A stretch of DNA of 64,000 nt, taken from Photobacterium sp. DA100. GTDB taxonomy: Bacteria > Pseudomonadota > Gammaproteobacteria > Enterobacterales > Vibrionaceae. How positions within the stretch are numbered: the first letter of the stretch is position 1; the number at the start of each line of letters is the position of its first letter. Location of the stretch: NCBI RefSeq assembly GCF_029223585.1, contig NZ_CP119423.1, positions 2,976,001 through 3,040,000 on the forward strand, written 5' to 3'. The translations under genes were made by a program, and so were the position numbers. This document shows, piece after piece, positions 8,332-16,410 of this stretch. Below the pieces are notes generated by a model, which was not told where the DNA came from, did not search any database, and saw only the letters and a list, made by a program, of their open reading frames with translations.

Positions 8332-9162
8332 TTACTTGAGCTTGTAGATAATGCCCGGGTTACAGCGGATCATTTCGAACCTATCGGTCAAACCAGTCAG
8401 CGACTCCGATGCCCCAAGCAGCAGGTAGCCCCCCGGATTGAGGCTTGCCGCCATTTGGTTGAGAACCTTCGCCTTCATCTCGGGCGAGAAGTAAATCAGC
8501 ACATTGCGACAGAAGATAACATCAAACTTGCCCAGCAGGGCATAGCTGTCTTTTAGGTTTTGCGGCCGGAAGTTAACCATCCGCTTGACCTTGTCATTCA
8601 CTTTCAGGCGGCCGTCGCCATTATCTTCGAAGAACATCCGGCGGCGTTCCATCGACAGCCCCCGGCTGAGAGCCAGGTTGTCGTAAGCACCGGTGCGGCA
8701 GGTCTCCAGCATGGTCTGCGAAATGTCCGTCGCCGTGATTTGCACCGGGTTTGCCAACATCCCCGGCCGGCGGTTCTGGGTTTCCAATACGGTCATGGCA
8801 ATGGAATATGGCTCCTGACCCGATGAGCTGGCCGACGACCAGATTTTGATCGGCCGCTTGTTGGCCGCCAACTCCGGCAAGATACGCTCGGCCAACACGG
8901 TGTAAGGGTAGGTATCGCGGAACCACAACGTCTCGTTGGTTGTCATGGCATCGACCGCGGCGACCCGCAATTCCCGATTGCGACCGGCAATCACTACCTG
9001 CAACAATTGAGATAGCGACGCTAAAGAAAATTGGCTAACTAAGGGGCTGAGCCGGCTTCTTACCAAGTACTGTTTGCTGTCACCCAGGACAATGCCGCAC
9101 TGGGCTTCCAGGAAGCGGCAAAATTCACGGTATTCCTGATCGTTTATCGTTATAGCTGTCAT
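8332..9162 (-). CDS. cheR: CheR, chemoreceptor methyltransferase
   Basis: CheR methylates glutamates on methyl-accepting chemotaxis proteins using S-adenosylmethionine, setting adaptation. The 276-residue protein has the N-terminal helical domain (about residues 5-75), the motif TTNETLWFR (74-82), and the SAM-binding segment IWSSASSSGQEPYSIAM (107-123). Later come FDVIFCRNVLIYF and the terminal GGYLLLGASESL. It lies 38 bases downstream of cheV and is likely co-transcribed with it. The CheV-CheR pair next to flgB is standard in Vibrio. Confidence 0.96.
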   Translation of the reverse strand: MTAITINDQEYREFCRFLEAQCGIVLGDSKQYLVRSRLSPLVSQFSLASLSQLLQVVIAGRNRELRVAAVDAMTTNETLWFRDTYPYTVLAERILPELAANKRPIKIWSSASSSGQEPYSIAMTVLETQNRRPGMLANPVQITATDISQTMLETCRTGAYDNLALSRGLSMERRRMFFEDNGDGRLKVNDKVKRMVNFRPQNLKDSYALLGKFDVIFCRNVLIYFSPEMKAKVLNQMAASLNPGGYLLLGASESLTGLTDRFEMIRCNPGIIYKLK

Positions 9163-9200
9163 CTACTACTCTGGTATGGTTATTCTGTACTCGAGCATGC

Positions 9201-10118
9201 TTATTGTGGCATTGCCGCTTTTACTGCCGCACCAAGTTCGTCAGGATTAAATTTAGGGATAAAGGCATTCGCGCCGACACGCTCAACCATGGCTTGGTTG
9301 AACACCCCGCTCAGGGAGGTATGCAGGATCACATGCAAGTCTTTTAGCTTTGGATCGTTGCGAATTTCTGCCGTCAGGGTGTAACCATCCATTTCCGGCA
9401 TCTCGATATCAGAAATCACCAAAGCCAGTTGCTGATAGATATCCCCTTCCTGGGCCATTTCGCGCAGCTTGATAATGGCTTCTTTGCCGTCTTTGACCAA
9501 CACGCATTCACAGCCGATCGATTCTATTGCCCGCTGCACCTGCTTGCGCGCGACACTGGAATCGTCAGCGACCAAGACCCGACGTACCGCAGGTAGATCT
9601 TCAATCAGCTCTTCGAGCACCGTCCCGGTGATATTGGTGTTGACCGGAGAAATCTCGTCGAGGATTTTCTCGACATCCAGAATTTCAACCAGCTCATTAT
9701 CAATCTCGGTAACTGCCGTCAGGTAGTTAGCCTTCCCTGCCCCTTTCGGCGGCGGAAGGATTGACTCCCAGTTCATGTTGATAATACGTTCAACGGAGGA
9801 GACCAAGAATCCCTGAATCGAGCGGTTGAATTCAGAAATAATGACAAAACAATTATCGAGATCTTCGATAGGGCGGCCACCTGTTGCCAGGCTCATATCA
9901 ATGACAGAAATCGTCTGCCCTCGGATATGGGCAATCCCCTTCACCAACGGATGCAAGTTAGGCATCGTGGTCAGTTTCGGACACTGGAGGACTTCCTTGA
10001 CTTTAAATACGTTGATCCCATAACGTTGACGTCGATTGAGCCTGAATGTTAGCAACTCTAGCCTGTTTTGACCAACCAGCTGGGTACGTTGATTCACCGA
10101 ATCTAATATCCCCGACAT
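9201..10118 (-). CDS. cheV: CheV, chemotaxis coupling protein (CheW + receiver)
   Basis: CheV couples receptors to CheA. It fuses a CheW-like domain (about residues 15-165, with NVFKVKEVL and IRGQTISVIDM) to a response-regulator receiver domain (about 178-302). The receiver acidic pair is in VLVADDSSVARKQ and the likely phospho-acceptor is Asp237 in LVISDIEMPEMDGYT. Length 305 is typical. A good Shine-Dalgarno (AAGGAGA) precedes the ATG. flgA is divergent, so 10119-10281 must contain both promoters; I found no clear sigma28 or sigma54 match there. Confidence 0.95.
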   Translation of the reverse strand: MSGILDSVNQRTQLVGQNRLELLTFRLNRRQRYGINVFKVKEVLQCPKLTTMPNLHPLVKGIAHIRGQTISVIDMSLATGGRPIEDLDNCFVIISEFNRSIQGFLVSSVERIINMNWESILPPPKGAGKANYLTAVTEIDNELVEILDVEKILDEISPVNTNITGTVLEELIEDLPAVRRVLVADDSSVARKQVQRAIESIGCECVLVKDGKEAIIKLREMAQEGDIYQQLALVISDIEMPEMDGYTLTAEIRNDPKLKDLHVILHTSLSGVFNQAMVERVGANAFIPKFNPDELGAAVKAAMPQ

Positions 10119-10281
10119 ATTAAGACGTCTCCTTGTTGTTTGTTTTTATAATTTGATACGTGTTTACTAGAGAAACAAGTGGTTAAATCACATATCATAG
10201 CAAGTTAAAGCTGCTCTACTGAAACACCAGCGCTAAGGCACAGTATCCCATTGTGACTGGCGACATTAAAGAGATAATTAC

Positions 10282-11016
10282 GTGCTTAGCAACTCGCTTA
10301 ACATTCACCTAATTAGTTTTATCGGCCTTGTGGTATTTTTCTTTAACGGCATTAGTCACGCTGCAGCGGATCAAACGCCTGCCAGCCCCGCCCCCGTCAG
10401 TATGGCGCCAGAAGCGATCAGCCAAGCCGCCCAGGATCATGTCACCGCATTGACCAACGAGGCAAACGGCACCTTTACGATTTCTGCCCCGAGTCTCGAC
10501 AACCGACTTCGCCTGCCGCAATGCCCTGAGCCCCTCACGGCGGATATTCCCAACCAGGGCTCGCTCAGCGGCACCGTTTCTGTGTTAGTTCGCTGCGAAG
10601 CGTTAAACTGGCAAATCTACGTGCCGGTTCGGGTCCAACAAGTGCTCGAGCGGGTTGTCGCCAAGGCCCCCCTCCCCCGCGGGACAGTCATTACCGGTGC
10701 CGATATCGCTGTCGAGCAGGTCGAACTGCGGCGCCAGCGCGGGGCCTCGTTTGCCAATCCCGAGCAGCTGATCGGCTCGAAGGTAAAACGACCTGTCAGG
10801 CTAGGAGAGATCATCCTGGCCAGCGATATCTGTCTGGTATGCCGGAATGATGCGGTACTCATCAAGGCCGGCAATGACGGGCTTTCGATTATCACTGAGG
10901 GCACGGCGCTATCGGACGGCTCACTGGGCGAGCAGATCCGAGTGCAGAACAACCGCTCGAAAAAGGTTATAACCGGTGTGGTCAGTGCAGTCGGCGAGGT
11001 CACGGTTAGGTACTAG
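10282..11016 (+). CDS. flgA: FlgA, P-ring assembly chaperone
   Basis: FlgA is the periplasmic chaperone that helps FlgI form the P ring. The 244-residue protein begins at a GTG codon after an AAAGAGAT ribosome-binding region. It has a hydrophobic signal segment (about residues 8-28, cleavage near ISHA) and then a long spacer. The conserved SAF-like C-terminal half follows (VPVRVQQVLERVVAKAPLPRGTVITGADI, then GSKVKRPVRLGEII, GEQIRVQNNRSKKVITGVV). It is slightly longer than the roughly 220 of Escherichia. Confidence 0.94.
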   Translation: MLSNSLNIHLISFIGLVVFFFNGISHAAADQTPASPAPVSMAPEAISQAAQDHVTALTNEANGTFTISAPSLDNRLRLPQCPEPLTADIPNQGSLSGTVSVLVRCEALNWQIYVPVRVQQVLERVVAKAPLPRGTVITGADIAVEQVELRRQRGASFANPEQLIGSKVKRPVRLGEIILASDICLVCRNDAVLIKAGNDGLSIITEGTALSDGSLGEQIRVQNNRSKKVITGVVSAVGEVTVRY

Positions 11017-11049
11017 TTCGAAATTACCGAAATTTTACGTACAATACCT

Positions 11050-11076
11050 TAAAGGTTTTGCTATCGTTGCCGATAA
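11050..11076 (+). promoter_or_regulatory. Sigma28 (FliA) promoter of flgM
   Basis: TAAA at 11050-11053 is followed after exactly 15 bases by GCCGATAA at 11069-11076. This matches the FliA consensus TAAA-N15-GCCGATAA completely. It lies 44 bases upstream of flgM. FliA-driven expression of its own anti-sigma factor is the usual feedback loop in Vibrio and enterics. Confidence 0.92.
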
Positions 11077-11119
11077 TACAGTAGCTATAGAGCCAAACTG
11101 CACGTTCAAGGAGTTTCTA

Positions 11120-11431
11120 ATGCCTACTATCAATAACATACGCACAAACCAGCCGATGACCTCGGGTGGCCAGATTTCCAATAACGAAGCTGGCAAAAGC
11201 AAACCGTCCACCGAAGCCAAAGCAACCAGTACCGAGTCTGACTCCGTATCCCTGAGCAGCCAAGGCCAATCTGTGGGCCAGATCCACCAGCAACTTGCGA
11301 CAGAAGAAGTCTTTGACGCTGGAAAGGTGAACGCGATCAAAGAAGCGATAGCCAATGGCTCCTACGTCATTGATGCCGACAAATTAGCGGCTAACATGAT
11401 CAAGCTAGAAGACGAACTAAAAGGCCTTTAG
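11120..11431 (+). CDS. flgM: FlgM, anti-sigma28 factor
   Basis: FlgM binds and inhibits the flagellar sigma factor FliA until the hook is complete, then is exported. I chose the ATG at 11120, preceded by AAGGAG with good spacing, giving 103 residues; the open frame reaches further upstream into flgA but without an RBS. The N-terminal half is unstructured and Ser/Thr rich. The C-terminal FliA-binding helices follow (VFDAGKVNAIKEAIANGSYV and IDADKLAANMIKLEDEL). It is followed 17 bases later by flgN. Confidence 0.95.
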   Translation: MPTINNIRTNQPMTSGGQISNNEAGKSKPSTEAKATSTESDSVSLSSQGQSVGQIHQQLATEEVFDAGKVNAIKEAIANGSYVIDADKLAANMIKLEDELKGL

Positions 11432-11448
11432 GAAACGAGTGAGAGAGT

Positions 11449-11877
11449 ATGTCTACGTCTATAGAGCAACTTCTTGAACAGCAACAGGCAAACCTGACCT
11501 CTCTCACGGCATTGCTCGCGCACGAGCAACAAGCCATTGTCGCACGCCAGTCGGAGCACATTCTTGAGTGCGCCCAGAAAAAGTCAGCATTGATTGATAA
11601 TATCAAGCTTGTCGACCACCAGCTTGCGGTGCACCCTGAGCAATCTAGGTTGGCCGAAGGTGGCGATCTGGCCGCGAAAGTGGCCTCATTGAGGGAGATG
11701 GCTGACGACTGCAAGTCCACCAATGACGTCAACGGCGAGGCCCTGATGCGTGCCCAGCTGAGTTTCCACAAACTCAATAACCTGCTGCAGCAGAGCCGTG
11801 GCAAGCACCAAATGACCTATACCAGCGAAGGCATGACCCAGAACACTCGTACTCTGGGTACAGATCTTAAAGCGTAA
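11449..11877 (+). CDS. flgN: FlgN, export chaperone for FlgK/FlgL
   Basis: FlgN is a cytoplasmic chaperone for the hook-filament junction proteins FlgK and FlgL. The 142-residue protein is almost entirely helical/coiled coil (residues 1-115 rich in Gln, Glu, Ala and Leu). It has the typical late motif NNLLQQSRGKHQMTYTSEGMTQ. It forms an operon with flgM. Its substrates' genes (flgKL) are not in the window. FlgN homologues are weakly conserved, so the call relies on both context and sequence. Confidence 0.9.
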   Translation: MSTSIEQLLEQQQANLTSLTALLAHEQQAIVARQSEHILECAQKKSALIDNIKLVDHQLAVHPEQSRLAEGGDLAAKVASLREMADDCKSTNDVNGEALMRAQLSFHKLNNLLQQSRGKHQMTYTSEGMTQNTRTLGTDLKA

Positions 11878-11916
11878 GAAGACTGTCCCTTGCTTCTACG
11901 CTGATTCCAATTCCAT

Positions 11917-12348
11917 TTAGAACATCACTTCCTGGCTCTGGGGAACCGGATAAATTTCCACACTTCCCTGCAGACGCTCCATCTTGTTGAGATCCAGCTG
12001 CATCTCAGTCACATAATTGTCGCCAACCGGGTAGCTACGGATCACTTCTGCGCCGCGGATACTGCCATCGACGGAGCTATCATTGCTCTCGTAATTTAAC
12101 TGCTGGTCATCCATCGCTGAACGGGCGGAGATCCGGATACCGTAAACCTGCTCGGTCAATTCACGGTAGGCGTCAAGCTTTGATGCCCGCATAGCACGCA
12201 TTCGCTTCTCTTCCTCACTGCTCCCCGGCTGCTCGCTGATCGAGGCATAGCCAACCGCGGTCAAAATGTCGGAGTTACGCACCTCAACCAAAGGCTGACA
12301 TCCGACAAGGAAAGATAACACCAACAGGCACCAATAACGCATTTTCAC
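11917..12348 (-). CDS. flgP: FlgP, flagellar outer-membrane lipoprotein
   Basis: FlgP is an outer-membrane lipoprotein required for motility in Vibrio and for the basal-body outer disk in epsilon-proteobacteria. The 143-residue product has a lipobox FLVGC with Cys17. It then has the LPP20-type core (VGYASISEQPGSSEEEKRMRAMRASKLDAYRELTEQVYGIRI). It lies two bases after flgO, so the two are translationally close. The order flgT-divergent-flgO-flgP matches the Vibrio cholerae locus. Confidence 0.9.
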   Translation of the reverse strand: MKMRYWCLLVLSFLVGCQPLVEVRNSDILTAVGYASISEQPGSSEEEKRMRAMRASKLDAYRELTEQVYGIRISARSAMDDQQLNYESNDSSVDGSIRGAEVIRSYPVGDNYVTEMQLDLNKMERLQGSVEIYPVPQSQEVMF

Positions 12349-12350
12349 TC

Positions 12351-12986
12351 CTAAGGCTTAATTACTACTGTATTTCGATCGTGGGACAGGGTCTCATCTC
12401 GGATGATCCAGCCATTATCCATACGCATTCTATTGAGGCTATCGAGATCACGGCCGATCCGTTCTGCTGGCAGGAATCCTTGCGCCGAGGCTATCACCAC
12501 CCGCGAGCGAATACCAATTATACGGGCATTGATCAACACGCCTGCTGACTGGCGCAGCATGGTTCCTGCCAATACGTAGTCTACCGGTTGCTCGGCGGAA
12601 AGCTTCTGCCAATCACGGCTGAGCGCAAAGTCGCCATCCGGCGTTACCTTGATCCCGCCAGTAATCTTGTAGTCAACCACAGTAAAACCACGCTGCTGCA
12701 TCTGGTAAATCAAACTCTCCGACACCGCATTGCCCAGCCAATTCGTCTCATCCATATTTTGCAGGTCAACAAATGAAGTCACAGCCAATGGAGTGCGGGC
12801 CGTCAGATACTGATTTGACTCAACCAGCTTGTTAGCCATTCCCTCGATGAAGAAATCCATGGTATGCCGCGGCATCTCATCCAAGCTATGTCGACTACCG
12901 GTATAAGGCTCTTTACCGTTATAAATGGGAGAATAGGCACACGATGTTACCAACATTGCCATCAATACAATTACCCATTTTTTCAT
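12351..12986 (-). CDS. flgO: FlgO, flagellar outer-membrane protein
   Basis: FlgO is a lipoprotein needed for flagellar stability and motility in Vibrio. The 211-residue protein has a lipobox (MLVTSC, Cys16) followed by a FlgO domain with VTSFVDLQNMDETNWLGNAVSESLIYQMQQRGF and VDYVLAGTMLRQSAGVLINARII. It is the first gene of flgOP and has a sigma28-type promoter 45-71 bases upstream of its start. Confidence 0.92.
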   Translation of the reverse strand: MKKWVIVLMAMLVTSCAYSPIYNGKEPYTGSRHSLDEMPRHTMDFFIEGMANKLVESNQYLTARTPLAVTSFVDLQNMDETNWLGNAVSESLIYQMQQRGFTVVDYKITGGIKVTPDGDFALSRDWQKLSAEQPVDYVLAGTMLRQSAGVLINARIIGIRSRVVIASAQGFLPAERIGRDLDSLNRMRMDNGWIIRDETLSHDRNTVVIKP

Positions 12987-13030
12987 AATTTACAGCTCCA
13001 ATTGAAAAGAGACTTCAGACCCATAGCTTG

Positions 13031-13057
13031 TTATCGTAGCTTCAAACAAAAACTTTA
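13031..13057 (-). promoter_or_regulatory. Sigma28-type promoter of flgOP
   Basis: On the minus strand TAAAGTTT (-35; TAAA core at 13054-13057) and TACGATAA (-10 at 13031-13038) are separated by 15 bases from the TAAA core. Only the first two bases of the -10 differ from GCCGATAA. The distance to the FlgO start is 45 bases. This would put flgOP in the late flagellar class. Confidence 0.75.
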
Positions 13058-13213
13058 TTGCTAAACATAAAAAATCGGGAATACTCTTTGCATTACCTTT
13101 GAATACTATGAACGCCGCCATTCAATCTCATTACCGATAGTGGCACACTCGCTTCAACTCGTAAGCATCCAACTGATAGTTTTTTAGCAATTTTTATACC
13201 GAAAGTGGAAGGC

Positions 13214-14350
13214 ATGATTAAAAAGATCCTCCTCATCATTAACAGCCTCTGGCTCATACTTGCCATGCCGGCAAATGCCGCGTGGTATGAAGTCACCGGC
13301 TCTGCGGTCATACTGCAAAGTGAAGAGCAAGCTCGCCAGAGCGCGCTGGAAGATGCCGTATTACAGGTGATCCGCTATGCCGGGGCCGATCTTTCCTCAT
13401 TCAACCGCGTGAAGCCCTATCTCAAAAACAACCGCGAACATTACCAGTTCAGCGGCAGTGAACTGCGCCAAATCACGATAACCAAGACGAAGAAGAAAAG
13501 CGGCAACCTTTACCTGACAGCACAGATCGAAGTGTTCCCCTCGGCAAGAACTTGCCACAAGGTGCAATATAAAAAAGGACTATTACTCGGTGAATTTGAC
13601 ATCCGCTCGCCGCAACACGCCTCACTCGGCGGGATCTACCAGCTCGGGGATAGCTTTACCTCGGTATTGAAGCGCCAGCTGGAAACCCGCTCGCAAAGTT
13701 TCGTGGTGGCCGGCACCACCCGGGTCCAAATAAACCCAGGATACCCGAGTCAAATGGTGATGCTGGCCGAAGATCACGACGCCCAGTACATCATCAATGG
13801 CCAAATCACCGACCTGACCTCAACCTTGGATCAAAAACTGCTGCGCAGCGACAAAATCAACCGGCAATTTGCTGCCGAGCTACAGCTGCTGGACGGCAAA
13901 ACAGGCGAAGTCCTAATGCAAAACCAGTACCGCGAAGTGGCCAACTGGCCGTTCTCCCGCACTAGCCAGGTCGATACCGGCAGCGCGCGCTTCTGGCAAT
14001 CCGCCTACGGCCAGGCTATCCAGCGTGTCAGCCAAAACATGATGCTCGATCTGGAAAGCACGCTGGCCTGCCGCACCAATCTTCCGGAGGTTGTCCGCCA
14101 CTATGGCAATACGGTCCATATCAATCAGGGCCGCAAGCATGGCGTCAAGCAAGGCGATCGGCTTGCCCTCTGGCACAGTGCCGGTTTTATCGATCAAAAC
14201 GGGATCCCAAGGAACCGCATGGTCCAAACGGAGATCACCCTGGTTGTCGATCGGGTATACGAGAAGTCCGCCGAACTCAGTATCGAGCAAGCTGAGCTGG
14301 CCAACAGTATCCAGCCTGGTGATTTGCTGACCAAACAGATTGAAGATTAG
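13214..14350 (+). CDS. flgT: FlgT, flagellar H-ring protein
   Basis: FlgT forms the H ring around the LP ring of sodium-driven Vibrio flagella and helps assemble the MotX/MotY T ring. I start at the ATG at 13214, where a signal peptide begins (MIKKILLIINSLWLILAMPANA, then AWYEVTG); the frame also has a GTG nine bases upstream. About 378 residues follow. They contain the N-terminal FlgT domain (SEEQARQSALEDAVLQVIRYAG), a middle TolB-like part (YIINGQITDL), and a C-terminal SH3-like region (HINQGRKHGVKQGDRLALWH). It is divergent from flgO. Confidence 0.93.
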   Translation: MIKKILLIINSLWLILAMPANAAWYEVTGSAVILQSEEQARQSALEDAVLQVIRYAGADLSSFNRVKPYLKNNREHYQFSGSELRQITITKTKKKSGNLYLTAQIEVFPSARTCHKVQYKKGLLLGEFDIRSPQHASLGGIYQLGDSFTSVLKRQLETRSQSFVVAGTTRVQINPGYPSQMVMLAEDHDAQYIINGQITDLTSTLDQKLLRSDKINRQFAAELQLLDGKTGEVLMQNQYREVANWPFSRTSQVDTGSARFWQSAYGQAIQRVSQNMMLDLESTLACRTNLPEVVRHYGNTVHINQGRKHGVKQGDRLALWHSAGFIDQNGIPRNRMVQTEITLVVDRVYEKSAELSIEQAELANSIQPGDLLTKQIED

Positions 14351-14397
14351 GACTAATCACTTAATTTATTGATATTTTTTTGTATAATGACGGAACT

Positions 14398-14474
14398 GCT
14401 CCCTTAGCTCAGCTGGATAGAGCGTCCCCCTCCTAAGGGGAAGGCCACAGGTTCGACTCCTGTAGGGAGCGCCA
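14398..14474 (+). tRNA. tRNA-Arg (anticodon CCT)
   Basis: A complete 77-nt cloverleaf includes an encoded CCA. The acceptor GCTCCCT pairs with AGGGAGC. The D-arm is AGCTCAGCTGGATAGAGC. The anticodon stem TCCCC/GGGGA encloses the loop CTCCTAA (anticodon CCT, reading AGG). The T-arm is ACAGGTTCGACTCCTGT. A TATAAT at 14383-14388 is the probable -10; the -35 is poor. Confidence 0.97.
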
Positions 14475-14482
14475 TCTTCGAC

Positions 14483-14516
14483 AAAGGCCAGCCGGTTCTC
14501 ACCGGCTGGCCTTTTT
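14483..14516 (+). terminator. Terminator of tRNA-Arg
   Basis: A 14-bp perfect stem (14483-14496 with 14501-14514) closes a TCTC loop and ends in a T run. It begins nine bases after the tRNA 3' end. Confidence 0.9.
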
Positions 14517-14592
14517 GTTGCCTTTGAATAATCAATAAAGCCAGCTCCGCAAGCCGACTTTATCGTTTGGCCCCTGTTACCCCGGATGCGGT

Positions 14593-16293
14593 TTAACAGT
14601 AATGGCGCATGAAGAGGTCAATCTGGCTGCGGCCCGTTGCCGGGTTCATGAACACCGCTTTTTCGCCCGGGATATAGGAATATTTTCCGGCCGTATTATA
14701 GGCAGAGCGCGAGATGAACTCGACCCAGTTGGTATACAGCCCCACTTTGCCCCTGCCCTTGAAGGCATTGCGGTGCCACTGGCTGTTCCTGCGCAGCAAC
14801 TCCATATACTCAGGGTGGGTCATGCACTGCTGCTCTTTGGCAAACTCAGCAACCACATCATCGACCCACTGCGGATTATAGATGCGAAAGCCCACGCTCG
14901 GCCCTTGGTTTTCCGGGGCCATCAGCTTGACATTGCCCTGCTTAAGCAATTGGTGGCGGAAGTAGTTGGCGTTTTGCAGGCAGTGAGCGAGGATCGTTTG
15001 ATAGCCTTCAATGCCCATGTACTTCAGCGCCGCATAGGCACCGAATACCCCTACCGCACCGCGTGAACACTCGATGGTCGATTGCAGGTGGGTCTGGCCC
15101 TGAAGATCATGCTCGAAATATGAGAAGTTCTCCGGCTCATTCTCCAGTGCCTTCATATCCTGCTTGTTCTTGATCATCACCAAACTGGAAGTGTAAGGAA
15201 CATACCCCCACTTGTGGAAATCCACGGTAAACGAGTCGGCATACTTGAGCTCTTTCACCCGAGAGATCGTCCGCTCTATCCCCGCCAGAGTCACCGGGTT
15301 GATATCCAGGGGGTTACGCGCAAAGTCATAGTCGAGGAAGAAGATCATCGACCATCCAACGGCGGCATCGACATGAATATGTGGTGCCACCTCAACCTCA
15401 TATTCTTCGCACAAGCGGTTACGCAGCTCATATACAGGTTTGATACGGTCAACAGCAAAGGTATCTGTGGTGCCCATCGTGACCATAATAGTCGGTACCC
15501 GACAATTGACCGCAAAGCATGCGCGCAGCTGACGCTCCAGATCCTCGTAATCCATATCGTGGCTGTCGGTCACTTTGATACGGATGGTTTTGTCTTTGAT
15601 ATCGACACCCAGCAGCGACAGGTTGGTCATATTAGAGTAATGGCCACCCTGCGAGTTGATAATACGGAAATCCGGTACCCGGCCCATACCGTGCTGCAGC
15701 GCCATCGGCAAAGATTTTCTCAGCCCCAACAGATAACCGTAAAGATTACAGAAGGTTCCTCCCTGGGTGAAAATACCGGTCGACTGCTCCGGATCGTAGC
15801 CAACCTGGTTGGCGATCTGGCGGATCACATATTTTTCCAGCTGATCTGCCATACCTGCATACTCGCTGTATGCCAGGTTGGGATTGGCCATCGCCCCCAT
15901 CATCGAGCCATAGATAGCCGGATCACACGGCATGGTCACCACATTCTCCACCGATGACGGGTTCTCCCAGTCCTTCGACAGTGCTGCGGCAAAAGTCAGC
16001 ATATCATCGGGCATGCCATTGGGTACCTGACGCTGCTGGGCAATCGAGGCATGGCCAGCCAGCTGCTGTTGCAGCGCCAGCCCATCGGGATACGCGGCAA
16101 TCCGCTCATTCGGGTTGAGTTTCTGCTGACGGAACTGGTGAATGCGGTTTAGTCCTGGATCGGAAAAAATCGGCCATTTGGCGGGATCCCGAGAGAAATA
16201 ATCAGCAAATGCAGCATCATAATGACGCTGAAATAGCGAGCTAAGCTGGTTGGCTTCACTATCGTGTAAAAGTGAAAGACAAGAGTCTGACAT
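14593..16293 (-). CDS. panP: PanP-type PLP-dependent aspartate 1-decarboxylase
   Basis: This is a group II pyridoxal-phosphate decarboxylase of 566 residues. It resembles the family assigned in Vibrio to aspartate 1-decarboxylation, making beta-alanine for pantothenate in place of PanD. The PLP lysine is Lys361 in TVDFHKWGYVPYTSS. Cofactor-pocket segments include GIFTQGGTFCNLYG (about 173-186) and HIHVDAAVGW (306-315). Glutamate decarboxylases share this fold, so the exact substrate is inferred from family resemblance. It stands alone between the tRNA-Arg terminator and a chemoreceptor. Confidence 0.85.
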   Translation of the reverse strand: MSDSCLSLLHDSEANQLSSLFQRHYDAAFADYFSRDPAKWPIFSDPGLNRIHQFRQQKLNPNERIAAYPDGLALQQQLAGHASIAQQRQVPNGMPDDMLTFAAALSKDWENPSSVENVVTMPCDPAIYGSMMGAMANPNLAYSEYAGMADQLEKYVIRQIANQVGYDPEQSTGIFTQGGTFCNLYGYLLGLRKSLPMALQHGMGRVPDFRIINSQGGHYSNMTNLSLLGVDIKDKTIRIKVTDSHDMDYEDLERQLRACFAVNCRVPTIMVTMGTTDTFAVDRIKPVYELRNRLCEEYEVEVAPHIHVDAAVGWSMIFFLDYDFARNPLDINPVTLAGIERTISRVKELKYADSFTVDFHKWGYVPYTSSLVMIKNKQDMKALENEPENFSYFEHDLQGQTHLQSTIECSRGAVGVFGAYAALKYMGIEGYQTILAHCLQNANYFRHQLLKQGNVKLMAPENQGPSVGFRIYNPQWVDDVVAEFAKEQQCMTHPEYMELLRRNSQWHRNAFKGRGKVGLYTNWVEFISRSAYNTAGKYSYIPGEKAVFMNPATGRSQIDLFMRHYC

Positions 16294-16350
16294 AGTAATA
16301 CCTAATAACGTATTAGAGTTTGCTTGGGTGAGGATATGATGAAAAGGGAT

Positions 16351-16392
16351 CTGTTGACCGATGCCATCTCAACCGGCATCAACGGTCAACAG
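16351..16392 (-). terminator. Hairpin after the first chemoreceptor gene
   Basis: A long inverted repeat pairs 16351-16360 with 16383-16392 and, inside that, 16361-16365 with 16375-16379. It starts 18 bases downstream of the chemoreceptor stop on the minus strand. The trailing sequence has only CCCTTTTC, so it is a terminator of uncertain efficiency. Confidence 0.55.
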
Positions 16393-16410
16393 CCCTTGCC
16401 TCAGGAAAAA

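Noticed and set aside
15214..15957. 247-codon plus-strand ORF
   Set aside because: It lies antisense to panP and has no RBS or recognisable domain.
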